From contig NZ_JANADO010000001.1 in the NCBI RefSeq assembly GCF_024199845.1, forward strand, positions 7,254,001-7,318,000: 64,000 nucleotides of DNA. The letters run 5' to 3'. Position 1 is the stretch's first letter; every line of letters begins with the position of its first letter. A program made the position numbers and the translations under genes. The notes under the pieces were generated by a model. It had not been told where the DNA came from, ran no database searches, and saw nothing but the letters and a program-made list of their open reading frames with translations. The stretch is from Bradyrhizobium sp. CCGB12. GTDB lineage: Bacteria; Pseudomonadota; Alphaproteobacteria; Rhizobiales; Xanthobacteraceae. Below, in pieces: positions 9,760 through 20,202 of this stretch.

Positions 9760-10143
9760 CTACTGCTCCGCCTCCGCCTCATCCAGCCCGCGCTTCAACG
9801 CGGTACGGGCGGCGTCGCGATGCTCGTTCGTGATGTGGCCGGCGACCATGCGGATCGCCGTGGCGAGCACGGCGGCGTCATCGGCGAAACCGAGGATCGG
9901 CATCACGTCAGTGACGAAGTCGAACGGCAGGATGAAATAGGCGATCGCCCCGAGCAGCGAGGCCTGGACATGGCGCGGCGTCTGCCGGTCGAAAGCGCAG
10001 TAATAGGCGGCGAGCAGATCTTCCGCGAACGGCAGTTGCGCAGCGACGCGCTTCAACTTGCGCCAGAAGCGGCGGCGCACGCCCTCACGGTCTTTCGCGA
10101 GCCGATCGGCCGGCTCGAAGCCGACGCTGTGTTCGGCAGCCAT
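9760..10143 (-). CDS. DUF1232 (YkvA-like) small membrane-associated protein
   Basis: A 127-residue protein with a DUF1232 core at about residues 60-95: a hydrophobic helix followed by ILPFDFVTDVMPILGFADDA, rich in conserved Asp and Pro. Family members are small and poorly understood, with one or two membrane-interacting helices. The ATG at 10141-10143 follows GGGGAG 9 nt upstream; a longer frame reaching 10311 overlaps the next gene's end and lacks family similarity. It lies downstream of phhB on the same strand, 100 bp away, but no functional link is evident. Confidence 0.8.
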   Translation of the reverse strand: MAAEHSVGFEPADRLAKDREGVRRRFWRKLKRVAAQLPFAEDLLAAYYCAFDRQTPRHVQASLLGAIAYFILPFDFVTDVMPILGFADDAAVLATAIRMVAGHITNEHRDAARTALKRGLDEAEAEQ

Positions 10144-10243
10144 GCTCAAAAACTCCCCGTTCGGCCGCAGCGGCGCATCGCCGCATCGCCTGCTGATCAC
10201 AAGATGGGGATGAGGCCGGGCACCGCAAGACGTCAGCCAGATG

Positions 10244-10534
10244 TCAGCCGGCGAGCGCGTTGATCGCCTTGGCCAGGTCGATGTCGCGTGCGGTGACGCC
10301 GCCGGCATCATGGGTCGACAGCACCACCTCCACGGTCTTGTAGACGTTGCGCCATTCGGGATGGTGATCCATCTTCTCGGCCACCAGCGCCGCGCGGGTC
10401 ATGAAGCCGAAGGCCTGATTGAAATCCTTGAAGACAAAGGTCTTCCCGATGGCGTCGCGACCGGAAATCTCGCCCCATCCGGGTAATCCGCCCAGTGCCT
10501 GCTTGCGCGCCTCTGCCGTCAGCCGCTCTGCCAT
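10244..10534 (-). CDS. phhB: 4a-hydroxytetrahydrobiopterin dehydratase (pterin carbinolamine dehydratase)
   Basis: A 96-residue enzyme of the PCD/DCoH family, which dehydrates 4a-hydroxytetrahydropterin to regenerate the pterin cofactor of aromatic amino acid hydroxylases. The active-site histidines sit in [11 protein letters not shown] (H57, H58) and in LSTHDAGGV (H75), the arrangement of functional enzymes. The length is standard. No phenylalanine hydroxylase gene is in the window, and many bacteria with PCD have no obvious hydroxylase, so the physiological partner is open. The start at ATG 10532-10534 fits the family N-terminus. Confidence 0.92.
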   Translation of the reverse strand: MAERLTAEARKQALGGLPGWGEISGRDAIGKTFVFKDFNQAFGFMTRAALVAEKMDHHPEWRNVYKTVEVVLSTHDAGGVTARDIDLAKAINALAG

Positions 10535-10685
10535 AATCGCCTCCGTTTTTAGGGGAACTTTACCCTAACACTGTCCTGACGCCCCGGGTTCATACGGGAT
10601 CCGCCCCATCCGCTAACCATGACGGAGATGTAACCCTGCCGGACAAGAAATTTGCTACAATTGCCGGCGTAAATCGCCGGCCAAG

Positions 10686-12131
10686 ATGAAACTGAGCCTC
10701 AAGCGCCTGTTTGGGAGATCGATGACCGGGGGATTGGACCTGGCCGAGACGCCCTCTCCGCCTTCGCCGCGATCCGCAGCGCGGAAGACGGCGCTGGCGT
10801 CGCTTGCGCTCGTGCTTGCGATCATCGGTGCGCTCGCCGGCGGTTATTATTTCGCGATGCGGCCGGTGACGCTGAAGATCGCGGTTGGTCCCGCCAACAG
10901 CGATGACGTCAAGGTCGTGCAGGCGCTGACCCAGGCTTTCACGCAGAACAAGAGCAATGTGCGGCTGCGACCGATCCAGACCGACGGCGCCACCGCCAGC
11001 GCCAATGCCCTCGCGGAAGGCAAGGTCGATCTTGCCATCGTGCGCGGCGACCTCGACGTGCCGAAGAACGCACAGGCGGTCGCGACGCTGCGCAAGAACG
11101 TCGTGGTGCTGTGGTCCGTGCCCGGCAAGGGCAAGAAGAAGGGCGCGAAGATCACCAAGGTCGCGCAGCTGGCCGGGCACCGGATCGGCGTCGTCGGCCG
11201 CACCCAGGCCAACGTCAACCTCCTCAGGGTGATCCTCCAGCAATACGGCGTCGATCCCGCCAAGGTCGAGATCGTGCAATTCCCGGCCAATGAAGTTGCC
11301 GAGGCAATCAAGGCGCAGAAGGCCGACGTCTACCTCGCGGCCGGCCCGGTCAACAGCAAGATCACGGCGGACGCGATCACGGCATCGGTCAAGGAGGGCG
11401 GCACACCGACCTTCCTCGCCATCGATTCCGCCGACGCGATCGCGCAGAACCACCCGGTCTACGAATCCTCGGAGATTCCCGCAGGCACTTACGGCGGCTC
11501 ACCGGATCGTCCGGACGAAGAGGTCAAGACCATCAGCTTCTCGCACCATGTCGTGGCGCGCAAAGGTGTGTCCGAGACCACCATCGCCGCGTTCACGCGC
11601 CAGCTGTTTGCCGTGCGGCAGCAATTGGTGGCGGAGTTCCCGCTGGCGGCGAAGATCGAGACGCCCGACACCGACAAGGATGCGGTGATCCCCGTGCATC
11701 CCGGTGCCGCCGCCTTCGTCGACGGCGAGGAAAAGACCTTCCTCGACAAATACAGCGACTACATCTGGTGGAGCCTGATGGCGCTCTCGGCCACGGGCTC
11801 GATCGGCGCCTGGTTTGCGGGCTATCTGAAGAAGGACGAGCGCGACAACAACAGCCATCTGCGCGAACGCCTGCTCGACATGATCGCCGCCGCACGCAAG
11901 AGCGAGACGACCGAAGAGCTCGACCAGATGCAGGCCGAAGCCGACGCGATCTTGCGCGATACGTTGCGTTGCTTCGATCACGGCGCGATCGAGGAAGCCG
12001 CGCTCACCGCCTTCAACATCGCACTCGACCAGTTCCACGCCGCCGTTGCCGACCGCAAGGCGGTGCTGTTCAGCCTACCGCCAAGCCTGCAACGCACCGG
12101 CGCGCAATTCAGGGCCGCCGGCAACGCGTAA
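10686..12131 (+). CDS. Membrane-anchored TAXI-family solute receptor
   Basis: A 481-residue protein with one N-terminal membrane helix (residues 36-57), a TAXI-like periplasmic binding domain (about 60-350) and a second membrane helix at about 359-381. A helical cytosolic tail of about 100 residues follows. The binding domain shows GPANSDDVKVVQALTQAF and GKVDLAIVRGDLDVP, the equivalents of the secreted TAXI protein encoded 1.2 kb upstream. Tethering a receptor by two helices with a cytosolic tail is unlike a transport receptor and suggests a signalling or scaffold role, which is inference. No TRAP permease gene adjoins. The ATG at 10686 is the first in frame. Confidence 0.78.
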   Translation: MKLSLKRLFGRSMTGGLDLAETPSPPSPRSAARKTALASLALVLAIIGALAGGYYFAMRPVTLKIAVGPANSDDVKVVQALTQAFTQNKSNVRLRPIQTDGATASANALAEGKVDLAIVRGDLDVPKNAQAVATLRKNVVVLWSVPGKGKKKGAKITKVAQLAGHRIGVVGRTQANVNLLRVILQQYGVDPAKVEIVQFPANEVAEAIKAQKADVYLAAGPVNSKITADAITASVKEGGTPTFLAIDSADAIAQNHPVYESSEIPAGTYGGSPDRPDEEVKTISFSHHVVARKGVSETTIAAFTRQLFAVRQQLVAEFPLAAKIETPDTDKDAVIPVHPGAAAFVDGEEKTFLDKYSDYIWWSLMALSATGSIGAWFAGYLKKDERDNNSHLRERLLDMIAAARKSETTEELDQMQAEADAILRDTLRCFDHGAIEEAALTAFNIALDQFHAAVADRKAVLFSLPPSLQRTGAQFRAAGNA

Positions 12132-12235
12132 ACGCTTGCGCGCGTAATTGCTGCGTCACATTGTCTCAGTATAGCGTCTGACTTCACCGGGGCGGCCGCC
12201 GGGGCGGTCGTCTCACGCGATATCGAGACCATCCC

Positions 12236-13777
12236 ATGAACATCCAATTTTCCCGCCGCCGTTTCCTCTCCACGAGCGCCGGTGCGCTTGGCGCGGTCGC
12301 GATGCCCTATCTCTCGCGCGCCGCGGACCGGCCGGCGGTCACCCATGGCGTGCAATCGGGCGACGTCACCGTCGACGGCGGCGTGGTCTGGGCGCGCACC
12401 GACCGGCCGGCGCAGATGCTGGTCGAGGTCGCGACGACTGATACGTTCAGGAATGCCCGCGCGCTGCCGCCGATCGCGGCGCTGCCCGAGAGCGACTTTA
12501 CCGCGAAGATGCTGGTTGAAAATCTTCCGGCCGGCCAGGACATCTTTTACCGCGTCCGCTTCCGCGATCTCTCGCACAGCGCGGTCGAAGGTGAAGCGGT
12601 GACCGGCCGCTTCCGCACTGCGCCGGCCGACCGCCGCGATGTCAGCTTCGTCTGGGGCGGCGACGTCGCCGGCCAGGGCTGGGGAATCAATCCCGATGAC
12701 GGCGGCATGTACACCTTCTCGGCCATGCGCAAGCATCGTCCGGACTTCTTCCTGCATTCGGGCGACACGATCTATGCCGACGGCCCGATTCAGTCCGAGG
12801 TGAAGCTTGCCGACGGCAAGACCTGGAAGAACCTCACCATCCCCGAGAAGGCCAAGGTCGCGGAGACGCTGGACGAGTATCGCGCCGCGCACAAATACAA
12901 TCTGACCGACGACAACCTCCGTGCCTTCAATGCCGAAGTGCCGATCTTCGTGCAGTGGGACGACCACGAGGTGACCAACAACTGGTCGCTCTCGAAGGAG
13001 CTGCCGGCGACCTACAAAGTGCGGGACATCAGCCTGCTCGCCGCGCGCGCCTCGCGTGCCTTCCACGAGATGTATCCGATGCGCGAGAGCATCAACGAGC
13101 CCGGCCGGGTCTATCGCCAGATCTCCTACGGCCCGCATCTCGACGTGTTCGTGCTCGACGAACGCAGCTATCGCGGCCCGAACGGCGCCAATCTGGAAAC
13201 GGAATACGGCCCGGCCAGCTACTTCCTCGGACCCGACCAGATCGCCTGGCTCAAGCGCGGTCTGCTCAATTCGCGCGCAACCTGGAAGGTAATCGCCTCC
13301 GACATGCCGCTCAGTCTCGTCGTATCGGACACGCCGAAAGGTGGCTCGGAAGCATTCGCGCAAGGAGACGGCCCGGTGCGCGGCCGCGAGTTCGAGATTG
13401 CGGACATCCTTCGCTTCATCAAGATGGCACCGATCAGCAACACGGTATGGCTGACCGCGGACGTGCACTACGCTGCCGCGCACTATTACGACCCGAACAA
13501 GGCGCAATTCCAGGAGTTCGAGCCGTTCTGGGAATTCGTCTCGGGCCCGCTCCACGCCGGCACTTTCGGCCCGAACGCGCTCGACAACACGTTTGGACCG
13601 GAGGTCCGCTTCGTCAAGGTACCGGACAAGGACAGCCAGAACCTGCCGCCGTCCGCCGGCATGCAGTTCTTCGGCCACGTCAAGATCGACGGCGCCTCCG
13701 GCCAGATGACGGTGACCCTGCGCGACCGCGCCGACGTCGCGCTGTGGTCGACCACGCTCGACCCGAAACTTGCTTGA
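12236..13777 (+). CDS. Alkaline phosphatase D (PhoD) family protein, Tat-exported
   Basis: A 513-residue metallophosphoesterase of the PhoD family, which hydrolyses phosphate mono- or diesters outside the cytoplasm using calcium and iron in characterised members. The N-terminus carries a twin-arginine signal (SRRRFLSTSAGALGA). An Ig-like N-terminal PhoD domain precedes the catalytic part, which shows SGDTIYADG near residue 174, QWDDHEVTNNW near 239 and TADVHYAAAH near 407, covering the metal-binding Asp and His residues. The start at ATG 12236 directly precedes the Tat signal. It converges on a receiver gene with only 3 bp between the stops. No Pho box was identified. Confidence 0.9.
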   Translation: MNIQFSRRRFLSTSAGALGAVAMPYLSRAADRPAVTHGVQSGDVTVDGGVVWARTDRPAQMLVEVATTDTFRNARALPPIAALPESDFTAKMLVENLPAGQDIFYRVRFRDLSHSAVEGEAVTGRFRTAPADRRDVSFVWGGDVAGQGWGINPDDGGMYTFSAMRKHRPDFFLHSGDTIYADGPIQSEVKLADGKTWKNLTIPEKAKVAETLDEYRAAHKYNLTDDNLRAFNAEVPIFVQWDDHEVTNNWSLSKELPATYKVRDISLLAARASRAFHEMYPMRESINEPGRVYRQISYGPHLDVFVLDERSYRGPNGANLETEYGPASYFLGPDQIAWLKRGLLNSRATWKVIASDMPLSLVVSDTPKGGSEAFAQGDGPVRGREFEIADILRFIKMAPISNTVWLTADVHYAAAHYYDPNKAQFQEFEPFWEFVSGPLHAGTFGPNALDNTFGPEVRFVKVPDKDSQNLPPSAGMQFFGHVKIDGASGQMTVTLRDRADVALWSTTLDPKLA

Positions 13778-13780
13778 ACC

Positions 13781-14161
13781 TCAGGAGACGTGCGTCCGCA
13801 GCGCGGCCTCCAGCGCCTCGCTCGAGCACGGCTTCTGCAGCCGCGGGCGCGCCGCAAATTCGGGCGGAATCCGCGTCTCGGCGCCATAGCCGGTGACGAA
13901 GACGAACGGAATGTTGAGCGCGACCAGTCGCTCGGCGATCGCAAAGCTCTTCTCGCGGATCAGCTCGACATCAAGCAATGCGAAATCCGGGGCGCGCTTC
14001 TCGATCGCGTCCAGCGCCTGCGACACCGATCCGGCGGTACGCACGTGCGTCACGCCAAACCCGAGCAGACGGTCCTCGAAATCGATTGCAATGATCGGAT
14101 CGTCCTCCACGACCAGGACGTCAGCAGGACAGGGTGAACCATCGGAAAGTGCGGGTGCCAT
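13781..14161 (-). CDS. Stand-alone response regulator receiver
   Basis: A 126-residue single-domain receiver. The acidic pocket is E19-D20-D21, the phospho-acceptor is D64 (FALLDVEL), the signalling Thr is T90 (FVFVTGYG) and the conserved lysine is K110 (LQKP). There is no output domain, so it should act by protein contact, like the many single-domain receivers of alphaproteobacteria. No histidine kinase is adjacent; the upstream divergent neighbour is a Crp/Fnr regulator. The start at ATG 14159-14161 leaves a short N-terminal tail. Confidence 0.88.
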   Translation of the reverse strand: MAPALSDGSPCPADVLVVEDDPIIAIDFEDRLLGFGVTHVRTAGSVSQALDAIEKRAPDFALLDVELIREKSFAIAERLVALNIPFVFVTGYGAETRIPPEFAARPRLQKPCSSEALEAALRTHVS

Positions 14162-14342
14162 GATCGCATCTTGAAGCGAGAGGTTTTTTGATCAGGACAG
14201 CCGCGCCACGATACCTGCGCTCAGCGCATCGGAGGGTTCCCGGAACGAAACCCACCACATCGCAGTTCTTCAGTCTGTCCACTTGTGCACACAGGAAACG
14301 GACGGAACTCGGTATTGTGGAAAGGAGGACAGGGGTTTCACC

Positions 14343-15113
14343 ATGGATGCGCGTATCGCCAGTACAATCGAGGTCGACAGCCGGCCGACAAACAATCTGC
14401 TGCGGCGCCTGAGCCCGACGGACTACGCGCTGCTTGGGCCGCACGTCTCTGTCGAAGACTGCGCGGCGAGCGAGTTGCTCTACAATCCCGGCGACGACGT
14501 CCAGGTTGTCCACTTTCCTTGCGGACCCTCACTCGCGACGTTTCTCGTCCCCAACGAGGATGGCCGCGATGTCGAGACCATCCTGGTCGGTCGTGAAGGC
14601 GCGGTGGGCGGCATCGTCAGCGAGGGATTTCTGCCGGCCTATACCCGCATCTGCGTGAAGTTCGGCGGGCCGTTTGCACGCATTCACGTCGGCAAGCTGG
14701 AAGCGGCCAAAGCGCGCTCACCGACGCTGCGCAACATCTTCGCCCGCTATGCCGACTGCATGCTGGCGCAGATCTTCCAATCGACCGCCTGCAACGCCAT
14801 CCACTCGATCGAGCAACGCACTGCCAAATGGATCTTGGCGGCGATGGAGCGGACCGGCGACGAGCGCAGCGTGCCGCTGACACATGAGCAGCTTGCAACA
14901 TTGCTCGGGGTCGGGCGCAGCTATGCGAGTCGTGTGCTCCAGTCGTTCAAGGCCGAGGGCGTGCTCGACACGAGGCGCGGTTCAATTCTCGTTCGTAGCC
15001 GCGACGGCCTGCGCCTGCGCGCCTGCCTCTGCAACGACGCCGTCAAGTCGCACTTCGAGGAGGTGCTGCGGGGGGTCTATCCAACCGAGGAGCGGGAGGG
15101 CCAGGCCCAATAA
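14343..15113 (+). CDS. Crp/Fnr-family transcriptional regulator
   Basis: A 256-residue regulator with a cyclic-nucleotide-binding-like beta barrel at about residues 20-150 and a winged helix-turn-helix at about 178-222 (LTHEQLATLLGVGRSYASRV). The phosphate-binding cassette that binds cAMP in Crp is not recognisable. The N-terminal cysteine cluster that would hold the Fnr iron-sulfur centre is absent too, so the signal is unknown. The start at ATG 14343 was chosen over an in-frame upstream start that adds 20 non-conserved residues; GGAGG lies somewhat far upstream (about 14 nt). It is divergent from the lone receiver and followed by an Lgt-like membrane gene. Confidence 0.85.
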   Translation: MDARIASTIEVDSRPTNNLLRRLSPTDYALLGPHVSVEDCAASELLYNPGDDVQVVHFPCGPSLATFLVPNEDGRDVETILVGREGAVGGIVSEGFLPAYTRICVKFGGPFARIHVGKLEAAKARSPTLRNIFARYADCMLAQIFQSTACNAIHSIEQRTAKWILAAMERTGDERSVPLTHEQLATLLGVGRSYASRVLQSFKAEGVLDTRRGSILVRSRDGLRLRACLCNDAVKSHFEEVLRGVYPTEEREGQAQ

Positions 15114-15199
15114 TCCTCACGGCTTCTTCCACAGAAGGAAGAGGGTAGAACAAGACTCAACCTCTACGATTGAGGCTGGTGGTGCTATACTGGCCTCGC

Positions 15200-15916
15200 A
15201 TGAGCGGGGCCTTCCTCCACACCATCTTCGATATTGCGGCATGGCTGGCGGCGGCCGGCGCGGGTTACTTTCTGTCGCGACAAGGCCTGCGATTTCCTGC
15301 GCAATCCTTCGAGCTGACTTACATCGCCGCGCTGCTGTTCGGTGCCGGGCTTGGCGCCTGCCTGTTCGGTTCGCTGAATCTGTGGCTATCAGGCAAGAGC
15401 GGCGTGGCGCGCTCGGTCGAAGGGGCGATCGCCGGCGGCGTCATCGCGGTCGAGCTCTATAAATGGTCTGTTGGCATCAGCTTCCGTACCGGGGCGCGCT
15501 TTGCGCTACCGCTGGCGGTCGGCATCGCGGTCGGGCGGTTCGGCTGCTACTTCGCCGGCCTCGACGACTTCACCTATGGCACGCCGACCACGCTGCCCTG
15601 GGGCCTTGATTTCGGCGACGGCATTTTGCGCCATCCCGTGCAGCTCTACGAGAGCGCCGCGATGGCCCTTTTTGCGGCCGCTTACTCGGCAGCCGTGTTG
15701 AAGCGGAACGCGTTCGTGATTGCCAATGGCTTTGACCTCGCTGTCGCCTATTACAGCGCGCAGCGTTTCGTGTGGGAATTCCTCAAGCCGTATGGCGCGT
15801 TGCTCGGCCCGCTCACGCTGTTTCACCTGCTGTCGATTGGCATCTTCGTCTACGCGGCCATCATGCTCGCAACAGCTGCGAAGACGAGATCCCTGCATGA
15901 ACGCGCCCTTGCCTAA
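15200..15916 (+). CDS. Lgt-like (prolipoprotein diacylglyceryl transferase family) paralogue
   Basis: A 238-residue protein with about six or seven membrane segments. It keeps the Lgt landmarks VGRFGCYFAGL and PWGLDF, and RHPVQLYES near residues 145-150, but two residues important in characterised Lgt appear changed. The His of the HGG motif aligns with Glu (VEGAIAG), and the Asn of GRxGN is Cys. It is therefore more likely a paralogue acting on another lipid or protein than the housekeeping Lgt. An ATG at 15200 is preferred to a TTG at 15170. The downstream membrane gene begins 11 bp after its stop, indicating an operon. Confidence 0.75.
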   Translation: MSGAFLHTIFDIAAWLAAAGAGYFLSRQGLRFPAQSFELTYIAALLFGAGLGACLFGSLNLWLSGKSGVARSVEGAIAGGVIAVELYKWSVGISFRTGARFALPLAVGIAVGRFGCYFAGLDDFTYGTPTTLPWGLDFGDGILRHPVQLYESAAMALFAAAYSAAVLKRNAFVIANGFDLAVAYYSAQRFVWEFLKPYGALLGPLTLFHLLSIGIFVYAAIMLATAAKTRSLHERALA

Positions 15917-15927
15917 GTCGCGCGCCG

Positions 15928-16671
15928 ATGAGTGACGCAAAGCCGCCGCTTCCAAAGGAGCGATGGAAGGGACCGCCGGAAGGCGTCCCAGATTACGTTG
16001 GATTGTCGGGCAACGCTGGCTGTTCGGCGTCCTCACTGCTGATAGTGGGCAGCCTGCTGATCCTCGCCGGACTGTGGCCGCTCACCCGCGCCTTGATCGC
16101 ACTCAACTGGACTATAGGCCGAACTTTCTGGCTCTTCCTCTCCGGCCTCATCGTTGGCGGCGCGGGGATCACTCTGGTCCGGATTGCCAAGCGCAGGCGG
16201 TCATCCCCAAAGCAAGCTGCTGCACCCGAAGCACCTCAATCACCGTCCGGAAGGGACGGCTGCCTCACGCTCTTCATGGCTCTGGCCGGAATCGTCCTGT
16301 TGCTGCCCGGCCTGTGCTCGTTCGTGTTCGGCTTCTTGATGCTGGGTCCTCCTCCTTCAGGGCCGGAGCGGGACCTCTTCGATTACGCCGGCTATGCTAC
16401 GATGTTCCTGATCGGCTGCGTGACCGGTTCAACGGGGGGTGGCATGATCTGGTGGACCATCGTTCGTCCACCGGCCGCCGCCGGACTGATGACTCTGGTG
16501 GGCTTCGCTTTGCTGGTCCCCGGTCTCTACTTCGTCCTTTACGGTGCAAGCCGCATCTATTGGGCCGACCATTCGCGCGTGACCTGGCTGCTGATGGGCC
16601 TGCCCGTCGGGCTCGTGTTCATCGGCCTGGCATTGCGGGTGCGCGACCAGAACGCGCCGCCCAACCCCTAA
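15928..16671 (+). CDS. Hypothetical multi-pass membrane protein
   Basis: A 247-residue protein I do not recognise. After a Pro-rich N-terminus of 30 residues it has six or seven hydrophobic segments separated by short basic loops, including RIAKRRRSSPKQ at about residue 85. Several segments share a G-x-L-LLPGL flavour (IVLLLPGLCS, FALLVPGLYF), suggesting an internal duplication of a two-helix unit. It starts 11 bp after the Lgt-like gene, so the two are probably co-transcribed. No catalytic motif is visible. Confidence 0.68.
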   Translation: MSDAKPPLPKERWKGPPEGVPDYVGLSGNAGCSASSLLIVGSLLILAGLWPLTRALIALNWTIGRTFWLFLSGLIVGGAGITLVRIAKRRRSSPKQAAAPEAPQSPSGRDGCLTLFMALAGIVLLLPGLCSFVFGFLMLGPPPSGPERDLFDYAGYATMFLIGCVTGSTGGGMIWWTIVRPPAAAGLMTLVGFALLVPGLYFVLYGASRIYWADHSRVTWLLMGLPVGLVFIGLALRVRDQNAPPNP

Positions 16672-16722
16672 CCCCCGGAGATTCCCGGACAAAATTCAGT
16701 CAACCAAGGCCCAAAGAACACA

Positions 16723-16750
16723 TTGTTTTTTGGCGGTTTTTGCATATATT
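16723..16750 (+). promoter_or_regulatory. Candidate sigma-70-type promoter upstream of typA
   Basis: TTGTTT at 16723-16728 and TATATT at 16745-16750 are separated by 16 bp, close to the housekeeping consensus. Transcription would begin near 16757, just before a terminator-like hairpin at 16770-16800 and about 150 nt before typA. Assigned by eye only. Confidence 0.5.
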
Positions 16751-16769
16751 GCGCCGCAACGCACAGGGT

Positions 16770-16800
16770 GCCCGGTCTGATATGGCCGGGCTTCCTTTTT
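16770..16800 (+). terminator. Terminator-like hairpin in the typA leader
   Basis: GCCCGG (16770-16775) pairs with CCGGGC (16786-16791) across a 10-nt loop and is followed by TTCCTTTTT. It lies between the candidate promoter and typA, so it could end a very short transcript or attenuate typA. It could equally close off the upstream membrane-gene operon. Confidence 0.5.
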
Positions 16801-16910
16801 GGGCGGAAAGCGCCCCGTTTCCAGTCTTCCAGCGTTGTTTCGAGAAGAGGTCCCGGTCCGACCGGCGAGATCGCGCTTAACCCATTGTTCGACCGCAAAG
16901 AAGCTCACTC

Positions 16911-18737
<1,827 letters not shown>

Positions 18738-18739
18738 GT

Positions 18740-18835
18740 TGGCGAACTGAGCGTGGCGAATAGCGAATAGGGGAATCACCGCGCGGCGCGGTGTGCTATA
18801 GTGCTACTCGCCATTCGCAACTCACCACTCGCCCA
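18740..18835. repeat. Low-complexity repeat of GGCGAATAGCGAATA / ACTCGCCATTCGC type
   Basis: GTGGCGAATAGCGAATAGGG on the left and ACTCGCCATTCGC followed by ACTCACCACTCGCC on the right are loosely complementary. The right arm runs into the start of the downstream amine oxidase frame and may have replaced its original 5' end. Confidence 0.5.
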
Positions 18836-20078
18836 TGCCTTTCCCCTCCTCTGTGGACTCGCGATCATCGGGGCCGGTGCCGCCGGCCTTGGTGCGGCGC
18901 ATGCGCTGGCAGGCTCCGGCCTCGTCGTGATTGTGCTGGAGGCACGCAACCGGCTCGGCGGCCGCGCCTGGACCGTGCAGGCCTCGCCCGAGGTCACCTT
19001 CGACGTCGGCTGCGGCTGGCTGCACTCGGCCGACAAGAACTCCTTCGTCGGAATCGCGAAACGCCTGAATTTCGAGGTCAACACGGATCTGCCGCCCTGG
19101 CGCGATCGTGCCTTTGGCGAAGTATTTCCGGAGCGCGAGCGGAACGAATTCGCGCACGCGATCGACGAGTTCTACGACCGCGTCAGTGACGCTGCGGAAA
19201 CGGGCGAGGATGCACCGGCGGAGCGCTATCTCGAGCCAGGCAATCGTTGGAACCCGATGATTAACGCCGTCTCGACCTACGTGAACGGCTCTGAGCTCGA
19301 TCGGGTCTCGATCCTCGACATGGATTCCTACGAGGACACCTATTTCAATTGGCGTGTGCGGGCCGGATATGGCGCGCTGATCGCGGCCTATGGCGCCTCG
19401 TGTCCTGTGGCGCTGGACTGCAACGTCTCGCTGATCGACCATTCCGGCAAGCACATCCGGCTCGAAACGTCGCGAGGTACGCTCACCGCGGAAAAAGTGA
19501 TCGTCACGGTGCCGACCAACCTGATCGCAGACGAGGCGATCCGCTTCCGACCGGCGCTCCCGGCCAAAGTCGACGCCGCGCGCGGCCTGCCGCTCGGCGT
19601 CGACGACAAGGTGGTGCTGGCGCTCGAAGATCCGGAAGCCTTTCCCAAGGAAGGCAATCTGCGCGGTGCCACCATGCGCACCGCAATGGGCACCTATCAC
19701 ATCCGCCCGTTCGGGCAGCCCTGCATCGATGGCTTCTTCGGCGGCCGCTTTGCGCGCGAATTGGAGGATGCCGGCGACGGCGCCTTCGCCGCGCAAAGCA
19801 TCGATGAGATCGCGGACTATCTGGGCAACGACATCCGCCGCAAGCTGAGACCGCTGCGCGAGTCGCGCTGGGCCCACGATCCGTTCGCCCGCGGCGCCTA
19901 TTCGCACGCGCTCCCCGGCCATGCCGGACGTCGCGCCGTGCTGGCGGAGCCGGTGGACGGACGGCTGTTCTTCGCCGGCGAGGCGACCTCCCCGAACTTC
20001 TTCTCAACCGCCCACGGGGCTCGGGATAGCGGGGAGCGGGCGGCGAAGGAAGTGCTGGCGGTCCTGATCAAGCCATAG
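18801..20078 (+). CDS. FAD-dependent flavin amine oxidase family protein
   Basis: A 425-residue flavoprotein of the monoamine-oxidase superfamily. The FAD dinucleotide motif IIGAGAAGLGAA (about residues 22-33) and LEARNRLGGRAWT are followed by a substrate domain and the C-terminal FAD motif RLFFAGEATSPNFFSTAHGARDSGERAA. The substrate could be an amine or a polyamine. The start is uncertain: the only in-frame option before the FAD motif is a GTG at 18801, which prepends 20 residues that look like read-through of a repeat and has no good ribosome-binding site. The catalytic body is intact. Confidence 0.85.
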   Translation: MLLAIRNSPLAHAFPLLCGLAIIGAGAAGLGAAHALAGSGLVVIVLEARNRLGGRAWTVQASPEVTFDVGCGWLHSADKNSFVGIAKRLNFEVNTDLPPWRDRAFGEVFPERERNEFAHAIDEFYDRVSDAAETGEDAPAERYLEPGNRWNPMINAVSTYVNGSELDRVSILDMDSYEDTYFNWRVRAGYGALIAAYGASCPVALDCNVSLIDHSGKHIRLETSRGTLTAEKVIVTVPTNLIADEAIRFRPALPAKVDAARGLPLGVDDKVVLALEDPEAFPKEGNLRGATMRTAMGTYHIRPFGQPCIDGFFGGRFARELEDAGDGAFAAQSIDEIADYLGNDIRRKLRPLRESRWAHDPFARGAYSHALPGHAGRRAVLAEPVDGRLFFAGEATSPNFFSTAHGARDSGERAAKEVLAVLIKP

Positions 20079-20088
20079 CCACAACCTC

Positions 20089-20175
20089 CGTCATTGCGAG
20101 CGCAGCAAAGCAATCCAGAATCTTTCTGCAGAGGGATTCTGGATTGCTTCGTCGCAAGAGTTCCTCGCAATGACG
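20089..20175. repeat. Palindromic repeat, TCATTGCGAG/GCAATCCAG family, copy 4
   Basis: CGTCATTGCGAGCGCAGCAAAGCAATCCAGAATC pairs with the complementary right half. It lies between the convergent amine oxidase and DCC genes. Confidence 0.85.
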
Positions 20176-20202
20176 GTGATGAGACAGTTGTGCAATGACG
20201 CG

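Noticed and set aside
11978..13678. A 566-codon minus-strand frame opposite the PhoD gene
   Set aside because: The PhoD gene on the plus strand has a Tat signal and metal-binding motifs; the other frame has no recognisable feature.
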